A stretch of DNA of 64,000 nucleotides from Ophiura sarsii (taxonomy: Eukaryota > Echinodermata > Ophiuroidea > Amphilepidida > Ophiuridae): positions 27,547,570 to 27,611,569 of the forward strand of contig CM069459.1 in the NCBI GenBank assembly GCA_035610835.1. Direction: 5' to 3'. Positions 48,690 to 59,993 of the stretch are shown piece by piece. Made by a program: the position numbers and the translations under genes. The notes beneath the pieces are model-generated. The model had not been told where the DNA came from, did not search any database, and saw only the letters and a program-made list of their open reading frames with translations. Numbering within the stretch: position 1 is the stretch's first letter; the number at the start of each line of letters is the position of its first letter.

Positions 48690-49130
48690 CAGGTCAAATA
48701 TGCAGACAAACATAGATATGTAAAAGAATCTGACATCGTGATAGGAGACAGCGTACTAGTCAAACACAGGTAGCAGGGAATTCAATCCCCTTGTTTGACC
48801 CCCCACCCCCCCCCCCCCCCCACCCCCCCCCCCCCCCCCCCCCCCCCACCCCCCCCCCCCCCCCCCACCCCCCCCCCCTTTGTGGTAGCAAAGCGAAAAG
48901 GCTCACAAATAACAGCTCAAAACAACACACAAACAATCACAAGAGACGTATCTCATTTCAAGAAAATACATATCAATCAGAATGCATACTCGGAAAATGA
49001 AAGCGAAATGAATAACAAGGAGGACGCCATACATCAGTGAAGATGAAGCAGATACAGATGAAAATGAGATGATACCTATCCACGCATAAAACAATGATGT
49101 GAACCACAGACCACAACACAACAGAAGACC
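48690..49130 (+). pseudogene. Ty3/gypsy pol C-terminal relic with C-run expansion
   Basis: Reading YADKHRYVKESDIVIGDSVL gives the post-integrase GD.VLVK block. A stop follows, then a proline run from C-tracts at about 48799-48878, then VVAKRKGSQITAQN and DVSHFKKIHINQ, the typical gypsy tail. In intact elements the middle reads as a short FDPxP segment, so the long proline run seems to be a slippage expansion of that spot. About 1.9 kb separates it from the integrase core, which suggests a later insertion in between. Confidence 0.75.
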
Positions 49131-51525
49131 CCCAGATATCTTGATGGCTATCAGACATCAAAACTCATACACTTGTTGATGCAAAAAAACAAAAACAAAA
49201 AACAAGAAGAGTCTTAAAAAGACAAACACTGCTCAGAAGGTGTAAATTTGAATTAAGAGGAACAGTGGTGAAAGGGGTTATCATATTACACACAGGGTAT
49301 TGTCACATAGGACAATTATGTAAGTATTGCTTCAATACCTACACCTAAAGATTCAAAATCTGCATTAGCAGGTTGTTAAGGAACATCTTTGATCCTACAT
49401 TTTGGACAATATTGTATCTGGCACCTAAACAGTTTCTGGCGAACTACGGATTCCATTTGAACAGTTTTAGAATACCTCTAAACTAATATATACAGTTCAA
49501 GTTGAACCATGGTTGAACTGAACACGGTTATATCCATGAGCTCAATGGGTCAATTCAACACTATTTGAAGATCATTTGTCAACACAACCAAATAACCAAT
49601 TGTTTTGCAACAGTAATAGATATACAGCCCACCGAGAATTAGGACGATTGATATTTGGAACCATTTCGATGGTTTAGAGTAACAAAGCCCTATCTGCAAT
49701 AGGTGCCATTTGTGAGATTGTGTTTTCACAAGGGCACAACTTTAAGTACCTCTAATATATAACATTTGGCAGCTATTATAGATATTGCAAATTCACATAA
49801 CTGAGATGTAAGTGCAATGCAAAGTGTCCTATCTGCTATAGCTGACATGTGTTACTTTTTGTTTGTATCAAGGGGTATGCTATTAAGTATTATAGACTAC
49901 CACACGTGATAACATCTGGCAGCAGTTGCAGATGGACCCTTGTTCCACTAAACCCCTTAAATGTAAACTGCTGTGATTGGTTTACAGAGTGTATGTGTTA
50001 CTAGTATGGTGGCATCGGGGGAACCAACTAAAACAAAGCTTACTCAACATTTGGCTGGCCTGATCTCACACTATTCTTTTTACAGAGTTCCAAATGCAGG
50101 CACTGATCCATTATGTGACCTTGCTAAGTTGATCTCTGCAACGAGCGTAATGAACATGTACCACTACATGTTTGTTTCATTATGAACAAATGGTTTCATA
50201 CAGTACGCCAAGCGCACTGAAATACACCCGTATGCAACATGTGTTATACTGAACTTTACAATTACTGTGTGTTTTTAACAGGACATAAGCCTAGATGCTG
50301 CTATATCAAGCAATGTAATGTTTAAAAGTTAACGCATGTTTATCATGCTAGTGTTACCGTAGTTTAGCAAGTTTTTGGTTACTTGGATAATTAGCATACA
50401 CTTAACCACAGTTTCAGACAAAATGAAATCAACAAAGCAATTGCTCCGTTTCATATCTTGCTTTATCAACAATATATTACAGTTTCTTATTAAAATTAAA
50501 AGAAGGGAGGGATGTAATATCCATACACACATCCCTACTCTGAACACACACACAGGGGAAATATAGATCGCCCGGCACTAAATATGAGTGTGTTTTTAAT
50601 CCATGCTTTTTAATGCTTAAATTGTATCTGTGTATTATTACATTGACTATTTTTTAACCTATTTTAATGTAATTTAATTGGTATTCTTTATTATGTTTAT
50701 CTTGTATGGATTTCCTGTAAAGCGCATTGATCGTGCTTTTTTGTAAATGGGCTTAAATCACGTTTTTATTCATTCATTCATTTCAACTGGACACTGGTAT
50801 CATGTAATATGGAGATTCGTGTTAATTAATTGAAGCATTGATTGCTTTCATATATTGGTAAGACAATATTGTTTAAATAATTATTTTACTTCAAATCAGA
50901 AGATGTTTACATGATCATTACAATTTGTACTGAATGTATATTAAATCTGCTACTGTTTATATTATTAGATTCATAGTACATGTATAGCATGAAACGACGT
51001 AACAACCATTTCCAATTCGTCCTATTGGGAACTGAGATATTGAGGTGAAAAGTCAAAAGTCGAAATGTAAATGTCGATAAATTTCAAAATTTGTTTTAAA
51101 TGTTATGAAATTGCTTAAACATTCCCGATTGGTTTTAAACCGCCCACCATATCGACCGACCGTTACATAGGATGTCCGTATGGTTTTCACGCACAATAGA
51201 CGTGGTTATGTTTTCGTCGCCTACAACTTAATTAATATATTATGTAGTTACGTACCCCTATACTAAAACGGGGGCCTCGCCCCCTGGACAACATAGCAGT
51301 GGGACATGTTGTATCAAAAACCAAATGTTATCCAGAGGTCACAACTGTAAGTCGCTATGAGAATCTCAATTCATGTCAACCTTTCCACATATTATACTGC
51401 TACGTCAGAGATATAGCTCAAATATGATTTGATTCTAGAAACATAATTATTAATTATTGACAACGAGTCAAATAGTCCGTAGACATATACTAGGCCTATA
51501 ATAGTTGGTCTTACATCTAGCTTAC
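49131..51525. other. Intron sequence, nothing recognised
   Basis: AT-rich. Short ORFs at 49973-50185 and 50329-50566 have no family signature. Confidence 0.4.
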
Positions 51526-51876
51526 CTTTCGGACATGTTACAAATTTTGGTTGTGGAGTTTCTTCAATCAGTCTAATATCTGTACAAGTAGTAATGTGTG
51601 GCGAAAGAGGTGCTACGTATAACTCCCCATGTTGTAGAAAGTACATGACATCGCTTGCAAGAGAGCTGCTATTTGTATCTTTGACTCCTTCTGTTTCTAA
51701 GTAAGTGTAAACCATCCTGCAAATATCAAACAATCCGTATGCTGGAATGGAACAAAGTACTGACCACGGTCCGCCATCTATTTGCACTTCGATCTTTCCA
51801 CTCAGATGTTGCGTAGTGCTTACGTCATCGACGATCGATCGTAGCCGAGCTCCAGTAATACTGCCATCCGAACGTT
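51526..51876 (-). CDS. Receptor gene exon with diverged SRCR-like module (third found)
   Basis: The exon runs from TACGTAG|AA to CCGAAAG|GTAAGC, 351 nt, phase 1 at both ends, as is usual for shuffled extracellular modules. The translation has ARLRSIVDD, LSGKIEVQIDGGPWSVLC and LFDICRMVY, which resemble the first half of an SRCR domain (RLV...GRVEV...W..VC...VC). Two further Cys (HITTCTD, KFVTCPKG) close the module. Only four of the usual six or eight Cys are visible, so it is a divergent copy. SRCR domains mediate protein and ligand binding on the cell surface. It joins in frame to the 42328-44078 exon. Confidence 0.6.
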
Positions 51877-52235
51877 CTACGTAATTTGAATAAATGTATA
51901 TGAATTTATAATAATATTTGAGAATAGTTGATTGATTGATAACGCAATTAAAATTGTATTGATTGCTAATATTTATTTATTTATTTGAACATACGCTTTT
52001 AAAACAGCGGCACCCGTCTACCCGACGGTGCTTTAATACAGAAAATCACAAGATTAATACACAATTAATACACAAATTACAAAGATTTACCATAAGATAG
52101 ATATACACATTATTATACAGACACAAAGTCAATCGTACAAAATTGATCTGATCGGCACACGTGGAAAATTGCACCAATTGGGGTCTCTGTGTGTGTGTGC
52201 ATAGCCAGGATTGACGGGGCTATCGATCGAACAGT

Positions 52236-52263
52236 GGGGGGGGGGGGGGGGGGGGGGGGGGGG
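52236..52263. repeat. Poly-G run of about 28
   Basis: Within the intron between two SRCR-like exons. Confidence 0.9.
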
Positions 52264-52520
52264 CGTTATGTCGCACGACATTGTGTGTGTTAACAATTGG
52301 TCCTTTTTTTCTAGTGCTGTGTTTTGGAAATTTTTCTTTAAATGGTTTATCTTTGTTGTTAGGGGGCAAATTTGGTATCAAATTATGCCTAAAAGATTCA
52401 TCTAAATGCCTATCTAGCCTGTTTGGTCAAAAAAATTGAATGTTACTCAAAATGACATAAACAAAGTGGTATACTTTCTTTTGTTGAACCCTTTATGTAT
52501 TGCTGCGTATTTATATGTAT

Positions 52521-52778
<258 letters not shown>

Positions 52779-52944
52779 GCTTTTTTATTAACCGGCCCAT
52801 TGATGAATTTGCCGATTGATGATATCAGTACGTCCATTGGCCGAGACCATAACTGGTTCCAATAAATGTAATTAATTTGATCGATGGATTCATTGATTCA
52901 TTCATTAATTTAACTTAATACACTTATATTGAGTGAATAATTAC

Positions 52945-53289
52945 CAAAACATGATATCACTACGACCAATGGTCGTATACATGGTGGTGACCTGTGGTTC
53001 CAGACTTCGACAATGCATTCATTGATATCGCGATTGATAGAGTAGTCTTCCTTACAGTTGATCTTCGACAAATGAATGTTTTCCGTCTGTGTGATGTATT
53101 CAGTGACTCGTGTAATGAGAGCACGACTACCGCGATGATAACCGTACCGAATACACACCGCATCTGCTATGCCACGTATCCTGTTCCCATGGCATAACGC
53201 AATGTTTCCCCATGTTTCGCTATCCGGACGGACTTCAAGTATTCCTTCATTGGGAAAATCAGCACTCACCAATCGAAATTCATAATTAT
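52945..53289 (-). CDS. Receptor gene exon: SRCR domain (second found)
   Basis: This is the clearest SRCR module. Borders are CGTATACAG|AT and TGTTTTG|GTAATT, 345 nt, phase 1-1. The translation shows EFRLVSADF, EGILEVRPDSETWGNIALC, ADAVCIRYGYHRGSRA, IHLSKINCKED, INECIVEVWNH and VVVISC, matching the SRCR order strand by strand. Six Cys are present, as in group A domains. It probably forms part of the ectodomain of the downstream seven-helix receptor. The plus-strand ORF overlapping it (53298-53741) starts near the exon edge and has no support. Confidence 0.8.
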
Positions 53290-54227
53290 CTGTATACGTG
53301 TATAAAAGTCGGGGAAACATAACGTTAGAAGGAAATAATACCAAGTTCTTACGAGGTAGATTATCTTTTGTATTTGACATTACGGTTCCGTCGTTCCCTG
53401 TATGTTATCCAACTTTCTTGACCACGGCTTTGATGCTTTATCCAGGGTTAGAAATCATCCCTTCCTACACTATTTGTCTGATTTATTTCACACCAACTGT
53501 GTCTCGCCAGCGTGCTTGCTACCATTTACACCGCTGTCCTAAGCATGGCTCAAGGCTCTTTAATCTGTGTGTAACTATAGAGAATCCCTGTATATTACAT
53601 TTGAAGAATGTTGTTGTGTTAAGAAATTCCAACTTTAAACTTCGATGTGTCATAGAAAATAGTGCTATCATATTTTGTAAAAACAAAAGTTCAAATTACG
53701 AGAAAAAAATCACATTATACTATCCGAAGAGCAGATTTTAGTTTTAAAACTAGCCCAAATATGGCTGAATATCACCTCGTGTGCTAAGTCATGTGGAAAA
53801 ACTGCAGCGCCTGCGGCTTGCTACCAGTTCCACGGTTGCCACACTCAAGGTCCCCCAGCATACGGTCAATGGTGTTGGATGGGTGTAATTCTTGGTTGGA
53901 AGTTACTGATACTAGCGTCATGGTTATGTAATGATAGATTTTTTTTTAAATACCAGAACAAATTATTTTACCCGTCAGAAAACACAAGCATAAATTAATA
54001 AACTTCAAGATCTACTAAAAATGTCTACGGCAGAATATCTTAATTAAGAAGAATCTAGCTTGTTTAAAAACCTTCTTTTTTTTGGCCCGTAAACGTGAGC
54101 AATTCAACAGCTTGGTATGGTGATATGACCCTCCCTCCTGTAACGTCAATTATCAGATTATGTTCTCATTCATTCAGTAGTTTGAAAAAAGAATGATGAA
54201 TTATGCTTAAATTATACTGATATTATC
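53290..54227. other. Intron sequence with an unexplained Cys-rich open frame
   Basis: On the plus strand near 53780-53880 a short frame reads SCAKSCGKTAAPAACYQF, then GQWCWM. It looks protein-like but has no recognised family or firm splice borders. Confidence 0.25.
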
Positions 54228-55042
54228 CAGTCAGTAAGATCGAATTAAAATATGCGAATTTTTAAATTCGTGTCCGACTATGGGGGCCGCCATTTTGTTT
54301 GAAAAGTATTTTAGTGTCTCGGATGTACACAGTTAAGTATATAGGAATTAAAGTGTTTGGGTTGTGGGAAATTCTATTAATTCGGGGGTATTTTAAAACT
54401 TGTGAATCCGATAGGTAAATGTATTTACTAACTTTTCACCGACGACAACAAAAATCTATCGAAGGAAAAAGGAGCAAAAAGTGATTTTAAACCAACAAAA
54501 TGGAACAAATTCGTTCGTGTTGTCACATTAGAATTGAATCTGTAAGATAACTTAAGTTTTGTCCACTATGACACCCTGTATATTTACATTATACAGTCTG
54601 GAAAATACATACCAGTACATAGTGCACAAAATCTGGAAACACTGGCTTTCTAGAATAACCCAAGGCATCCACAACACCTGGGTATAGTCACTGGTATTGG
54701 TAAACAATAGGTGAACCAACTTATGCAGGGCACCCTTTGTATGATTCCATTCAATAAATGTGTGTGTGCAGACATCCTTTTGTAATGCAGCAAAATTATG
54801 CGAGAGTTACCTAGGGATATTTTGACCAGGGAGATGAGCAAGGCCCTAGTCATTCCACCTTCAACCATCATAGGTGCGGGTCATTTCAGTTTTTCTGTTA
54901 TGATGTTTTCTTCCTAAGTTGCAGTGCTACGATTAGTCAATTATACTTGAATTTTCATCTATGGAGTGCAAATAAGTCTAATATTTATACATAAACTATT
55001 AGCCGGGAGCCTCTGTAATTGAGGTGAAATTCTGTCTGGCTA

Positions 55043-55868
55043 CAAGTGTGTTAAGCCGACGGTAATGACTATTTTGTGAACGACGTGACGGTTCCAAATT
55101 CTGACAGCCAGCGGGGCGTGCCGGGGTATGAAATACACTCCGGACGACTGAAGTGCTATCGTGTAGCCTGCCTGGAAAATTTCACAAGAGAGAACAACAC
55201 CACAAAAACCATTGTAAGTTGATTTAATTAAGACTATGTTTATAATGGTAATAATGTATTAAATATTATAACCTAAGTTTGGGAATTTTGCAAGTACAAA
55301 ATATTATCGCTCAGCGGAGCAAATTGATAGTGCTTGACAGAAGTTAAAACTGTAAACTGTGATAATGTAAAGGCAGCAACAGACAGTTTACTAAGGCAGT
55401 AACAAAATTGTTTTAATGCCAGAGAAATTATCGATAGCTACAAACCAAAAAGGCATGTAACTATCCTGCTAGAAATTGTAATGATTATAATAATTTCAAG
55501 TGGCCTACAACCTGATGCCACGCCTTAATTTCTGTTGTAATAATATTCTCATTTTTGGAGTTGATAAAAGCATTGAGACATTCAACTCAAATGTTATTTT
55601 ACCAATTTAAATGTTTGTTGTGCAGGGTAGACAAAATTTAGGCAAAATATTATTTTGGTTTTCGGGTTTTACTTTATTATTCCATGCAGTGTCACTTTAC
55701 CAAATGTATGGTGTGAATACGTACATGCCGAAAGTCCTAAACTACAAAAGGGGAGACATAAAGATTGACGCCAATATTGACCGAGTAGACAAACCAGGGT
55801 TTCTACGGGAGCTACCATTAAAGATCGACACCGGGAAACCATCAAAGACTTTTACTGGGAGAAGATAA
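55043..55868 (+). CDS. Candidate two-exon gene for a small membrane protein
   Basis: Exon 2 (55626-55868) starts after TTTGTTGTGCAG and is open for 80 codons to TAA. It has a hydrophobic segment, ILFWFSGFTLLFHAVSLY, followed by a charged tail (YKRGDIKIDANIDRVDKPGF). An upstream stretch ending at the strong donor ACCATT|GTAAGTTG (55213) is open in the matching phase (about 55046-55213), with VPGYEIHSGRLKCYRVACLE, but has no in-frame ATG. It may be a non-coding leader or an internal exon. The layout suits a single-pass or type II membrane protein. I recognise no family. It lies inside the TIR-bounded element and antisense to the receptor gene. Confidence 0.3.
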
Positions 55869-56552
55869 CTGTCAGCAAATTATATGAATGCTAAGACTAT
55901 TTTATAGAAACTCTAAATAACTATATGGTTAAGGACAACTCTGTACATCCTAAAAACCGGATAAACTGGTAAAGGTATAAAACTATGACATCTATAAAGA
56001 GGTACGTAACAAATAACGTTAAAATATCCAAGACCTCAACATAAATGAATACCAGCCATCTACATATCCTTTAGAGAATTAGTCGACATTTGGCAATCAT
56101 ATATAACTTAATAATAACAGGATCCCATATCAAAGTCTGCAGTGGAAAATATTATTTATTATAATTATATAAAATTGCTGCCGTTGTCAGAGCAGGAACG
56201 TTTTATTTGAGAAAGAATAATCACATGAGGAAATAAATTATTGTTATCAATTATATTATAACGTAAAAGAACTGTTGTCAGACAATATTTATTGGATGCC
56301 TCTATTGATGTTGGATAGCCACTAGATAAACGTGTCGCTTGTTAAATATGCCCAGGTATGCTTGACACGTGTAAGAGATGGTTTTGTCATTAAAAATGAC
56401 GTCATTTGTTTTTCGGGGTCAATTGAACGCACAAAATATCATCTGAAATCGAGTTTAAGTCAAATTTAGTTTATTTAATGATAAACTGGGCACTCCATTC
56501 AAGAAAAGGTTAAAAAACAGGCGTTATTAGCAGCAAGTATCGTAATTTTAAA

Positions 56553-57243
56553 CAAAGTCTTCTAAAAGACTGGGTGGACAAGTGTTTTTAGTGTCAAAAG
56601 GATGAGAAGACTTGGAATGGATCTGTTGAATTTTGTGGAAGTCGGCAAGAGGATCACTAGTGTGTTGTTTCTGGAAGGAAATCACCGAGACGTTATGTGA
56701 GCGATAGGCCCTATGTGGTGAAGTTTATGGAGAGAAAAACAATTGAAAGAAAAAATATCATAATTTTTATAATTTAATTTAAATTCCAATGTTTATTAAT
56801 TACGAGAAAAACGTAATTTATGACAAATTCAAAAATGCAACAAAAATCACTTGGATTTCCCGGGGCGCCAGGATAATTATTATAATACTAATAGTCAATC
56901 GTTTTGTAACAAGGTCTTCTAAAAAACTGGGGGGGGGGGGACGAGTGTTAAAGGTGGCAAACGGATGAGAAGACTTGGAATGGATCTGTTGAATTTTGTG
57001 GAAGTTGGCAAGAGGATCACAGTGTGTTGTTTCTGGAAGGAAATCACTGAGACGTTTGTGAGCTAGGCCTATATCATTATGGTGAAGTTAAGAAAAATAA
57101 TTGAAAGAAAAAATATCATTATTTATAATTTAATTTTAAATTCCAATGACAAATTTAAAAGTGCACAAAATAACTTGGATTTCCCGGGGCGCGAACTTGG
57201 GACCGCCAGGATAATTTGTAGTCAATCGTTTTGTAAACATAAA
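56553..57243 (+). repeat. Tandem duplication, 0.36-kb unit, two copies
   Basis: Units 56553-56909 and 56910-57243 share AGGTCTTCTAAAA-type starts, GATGAGAAGACTTGGAATGG, TTGGATTTCCCGGGGCGC and AGTCAATCGTTTTGTAA ends. They have diverged by small indels. The ORF at 57079-57288 runs across unit 2 and is not called. Confidence 0.85.
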
Positions 57244-57456
57244 TCACGAATACACTGTATCATGAAGTTCATAACAACAGCCGAATAAAATAAAAAAATC
57301 GTGATATTCATGACATAGGTTCATTGAACCAAAAAAGTAAAAAATAATAATATATAGATAAAAAAAAAGAGTCTCATTATTAAACAAACTAATGATATTG
57401 TAAGTAATTAATATAATGGAACATCAAAAAGTACCAATATTATACAAAAAGATATG

Positions 57457-57528
57457 TGGTCCCCAGCAGAATTGAACCCAGGTTTAATGCACGACAGGCG
57501 GAGGAAACAACCGCTACACCACCGTGGT
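57457..57528 (-). ncRNA. tRNA-Asp-like relic (tRNA-derived SINE head or pseudogene)
   Basis: Reading the minus strand: GGTGGTGTAGCGGTT (A-box-like), CCGCCTGTCGTGC (anticodon-loop region with GTC as in tRNA-Asp), and GGGTTCAATTC (B box), then TGCTGGGGACC. The anticodon and acceptor stems do not pair well, so this is not a working tRNA. Internal Pol III boxes are typical of SINE heads, but no clear SINE tail was seen. Confidence 0.6.
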
Positions 57529-58257
57529 GTTATTATATATTCAGAAGTCATAAGTTAAAATAATAATAAGACTGTCTGGTTTGTCCACTCAATCAACTAT
57601 TAAAATGTGATACTTGAACTACATGTCCATCAAAACACCATTTTATTTATTGTAATAGACACATATATTATAAAATATCATTAAAATACTAATTTTGCAC
57701 TGAAAATCTGAATTTGGCGGCGATTGGCGATATTTTTTAGCATTTTAATTTTATACCAAAGACAAAGTCTACTGCCGGCTGTATTAAAAAGCTCAAATTG
57801 CATGAAACCACAGATAAGATTCGTTTTTCTATCAATACTTCTTCCTTTATGTATAATACAATTTATATTATTTAGTAAATACAATAATTGTAACGTTTAA
57901 CGTCACCACTAGCTAATTGAAACAATAATAATGACCCATGACCTTTCATTTGAAAACTAAGGTGTCCAAGTTAACTTGTCCACCAAAAATGGCGGCCTCC
58001 ATGAATTCGCCGCACGAATTTAAAAATTCGTATTTTTTTATTCGATCTTAAATTACTAACTGTTATCGGTTCACGGAATGAATGAAGACCGCATGGAGCA
58101 GAATATAATAGAATGACGGCCCCGAAGTCGGCGGCGTCGTGGTCTTCACTACTAAAGGGCTCCGGTCATTTTAAACTCGTGACCCAACGTTATCAGCAGG
58201 TCAGTTACCTGATGAAGTGTGATGTTTCAAACGCAAAGTAGCAGTTGTAAAACGTAA

Positions 58258-58810
58258 GATATGGCCATGTGCTTTGAACTCGCCACCCTTCCCGTTGTAT
58301 GTCCAGACGTTTACATTTTACACCATCTTACATTCGAATTAGTATATCGCAATAACTACTGGTTCTACCCCATAAAATATATATATTTTCTGAAAGGAAA
58401 TCTCACAAGAAATCTAAATATGATATTGGAATTAGTCAGATGACCTAATGCTAAAATGTTGTGATTAAGAATGTTTAAAAAAATATCGATTTTCTTTTCT
58501 TCATATTTTGATTGAAGCTCAATAATATTGAATAATACCTATCCCAATCATAATTGTACTGTATATATTAGATCCTCGTGCAATTACCCATCAGAACATA
58601 ATGGATGTCAAGAGTAACTTGTTCAAATATACTATATCGGGAAGTGAATGAGCACATATTCATATGTATTAGAGTTTACAAATATATTTTTTGGGGTATG
58701 CACCCTATCCTGATTTAAACGCCATTTTTGAATTCCCCTATTTGAGAGCTTTCCAAAAATGTATGATTTTGCTATAATCAGTTGAAAACTGTTTTTGTTA
58801 TAGTCATGTA
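58258..58810 (+). repeat. Diverged dispersed repeat B, copy 1
   Basis: Ordered matches with 62265-62822: ATGGYCATGTGYTTT, TTTTCTGAARGGAAAT, AATTACCCAT, GAATTCC, CTTTCCAAAAATGTAT, TTATAGTCAT. Non-coding. Confidence 0.65.
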
Positions 58811-58839
58811 CATGTATATGGCATGCCCAATGTCCAGTA

Positions 58840-59360
58840 ACTCGAAAAACCAAGTTTTTTTTGCGAAAAACTTGGTTTATCTATAAGTGAAAATCATCAA
58901 TTGAAAAACCAAGTTTTTTCGGACAGCTAGGCGAAAAACTTGGTTTTCAAATGAAAAACCAAGATTATCGACTTGAAAAACCAAGATTTTCAGTTGGCTG
59001 GAGAAAATTTTGGTTTTTCGATCGAAAAACCAAGTTTATCAAAATGTCCAATAATTCGAAAAACTTGGTTTATCAATTGAAAAACCAAGTTTTTCGACGC
59101 CTAGGTGAACATCTTGGTTTTTCAAATCGATAATCTTGGTTTTTCAAATGATAAACCAAGTTTTTCTAATTGTTACACGTTCCGCGTCGAAAAACTTGGT
59201 TTTTCAATTGATAAACCAAGTTTTTCAAATTATTTTACATTCCGCGTTGAAAACCATTTTTTTTCGATCGAAAAACTTGGTTTTTCAAAATGACAAACCA
59301 AGTTTTGGACATTAGGCGTCAAAAACTTGTTTTTTTAATTGATAAACCAAGTGTTTCAAT
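58840..59360. repeat. Alternating AAACCAAG / CTTGGTTT array
   Basis: More than 15 copies of GAAAAACCAAGTTTTTC-like words and their complements, in mixed orientation, with spacers such as CAATTGAT, GATCG and CGACGC. Each word pair can fold into a hairpin. Spacing is irregular, so it is not a simple tandem repeat. Confidence 0.85.
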
Positions 59361-59603
59361 CGAAACGTTATTAAACTTAGTGATTTTTAAATCAAACTGA
59401 GAACTCTCTATCTGATGGACCACCTATTGGTTCACTGCTACACAGAAAACTTAAGGTTAAGGATATAAATAAGACAAAACAAGTGTCAATGATCTTGCGG
59501 TTTGACTAAAAAGATGTAGAGTTTCCTCGTCTTGGTTTTCCTGAGACGTATCGCCAAAGCTAGCGAGATATCTACGGATGAAACTATATCTCTTTAGACT
59601 TAC

Positions 59604-59993
59604 CCCATAGACAGTTCAACTCAATAGTTTGATACCATAAGCCATCGATAAACACCAAAGATCGTTTGGGGCCAGGTGTCCACCACGATGGGTTGCTACT
59701 ATTACGTCGCGTCATCCACAATGAGGATCTATTATTAGAAATGATGAAACCACGGTCTTTGTTGGTATATTGGTCGTCGTCGTCGCCGGCATCATCTGTG
59801 ATATTCAAACTAATTAAAGGGCAAATTGCTTCCTCAAGCGGCCGTATTATTTGAATGTTTTCTTCGAGCTTCATAATCTCCTTGCTACGTACATTTCCCC
59901 AGGTGTTGCCGTAATAAACTTGTAGTTTACCGAATAACGGTGAGTCGGTGCCAGTCAGACGTACCTTGAGAGGAATGTTGGAGATTGGGTAAC
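59604..59993 (-). CDS. Receptor gene exon with diverged SRCR-like module (first found)
   Basis: The exon runs from TTTCACAG|GT to CTATGGG|GTAAGTC, 390 nt, phase 1-1, so it fits in frame with the exon at 52945-53289. The translation begins YPISNIPLKVRLTGTDS, then GKLQVYYGNTWGNV, resembling the opening strands of an SRCR domain. An acidic segment (DDAGDDDD) and LWYQTIELNC follow. Most of the expected Cys are missing, so it is a weak SRCR-like call supported mainly by the exon phase and the opening motif. No signal peptide is present, so the gene's true start must lie further right, possibly outside the window. Confidence 0.5.

Larger units (their letters stand above)
44079..51525 (-). other. 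Long intron of the receptor gene
   Basis: A 7.4-kb intron by the exon model. It holds the 96-bp palindrome, the broken gypsy element and about 2 kb without features. An undetected small exon is possible. In 47391-47850 two diverged segments, each starting near TTGGGCTA, form a direct repeat. Confidence 0.5.
54228..58055. mobile_element. 3.8-kb element with inverted termini
   Basis: The left arm (54234-54296: TAAGATCGAATT, TTTTTAAATTCGTG, GGCCGCCATTTTG) returns complemented at 57984-58055 (AAAATGGCGGCC, CACGAATTTAAAAATTCG, TTCGATCTTA). Between the arms lie a candidate two-exon gene, a tandem 0.36-kb repeat and a tRNA-like relic. No transposase was recognised, so this is a large non-autonomous element or a composite. 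It sits in an intron of the receptor gene. Confidence 0.55.

Noticed and set aside
48791..49040. Proline-rich protein
   Set aside because: The prolines come from C-runs inside a gypsy relic, with recognisable pol tail sequence after them.
51950..52130. Possible antisense LINE 3' end (ATTTATTTATTTGAACATACG with GGCACCCGTCTACCCGACGG)
   Set aside because: The resemblance to LINE tails is only an impression; no coding part adjoins it.
53298..53741. 147-codon plus-strand ORF
   Set aside because: It begins near the edge of the SRCR exon on the other strand, has no family motif and no splice context.
53770..53930. Cys-rich plus-strand frame (SCAKSCGK...GQWCWM)
   Set aside because: Too short, with no clear acceptor or donor pair and no family that I can name; left as a note in the intron entry.
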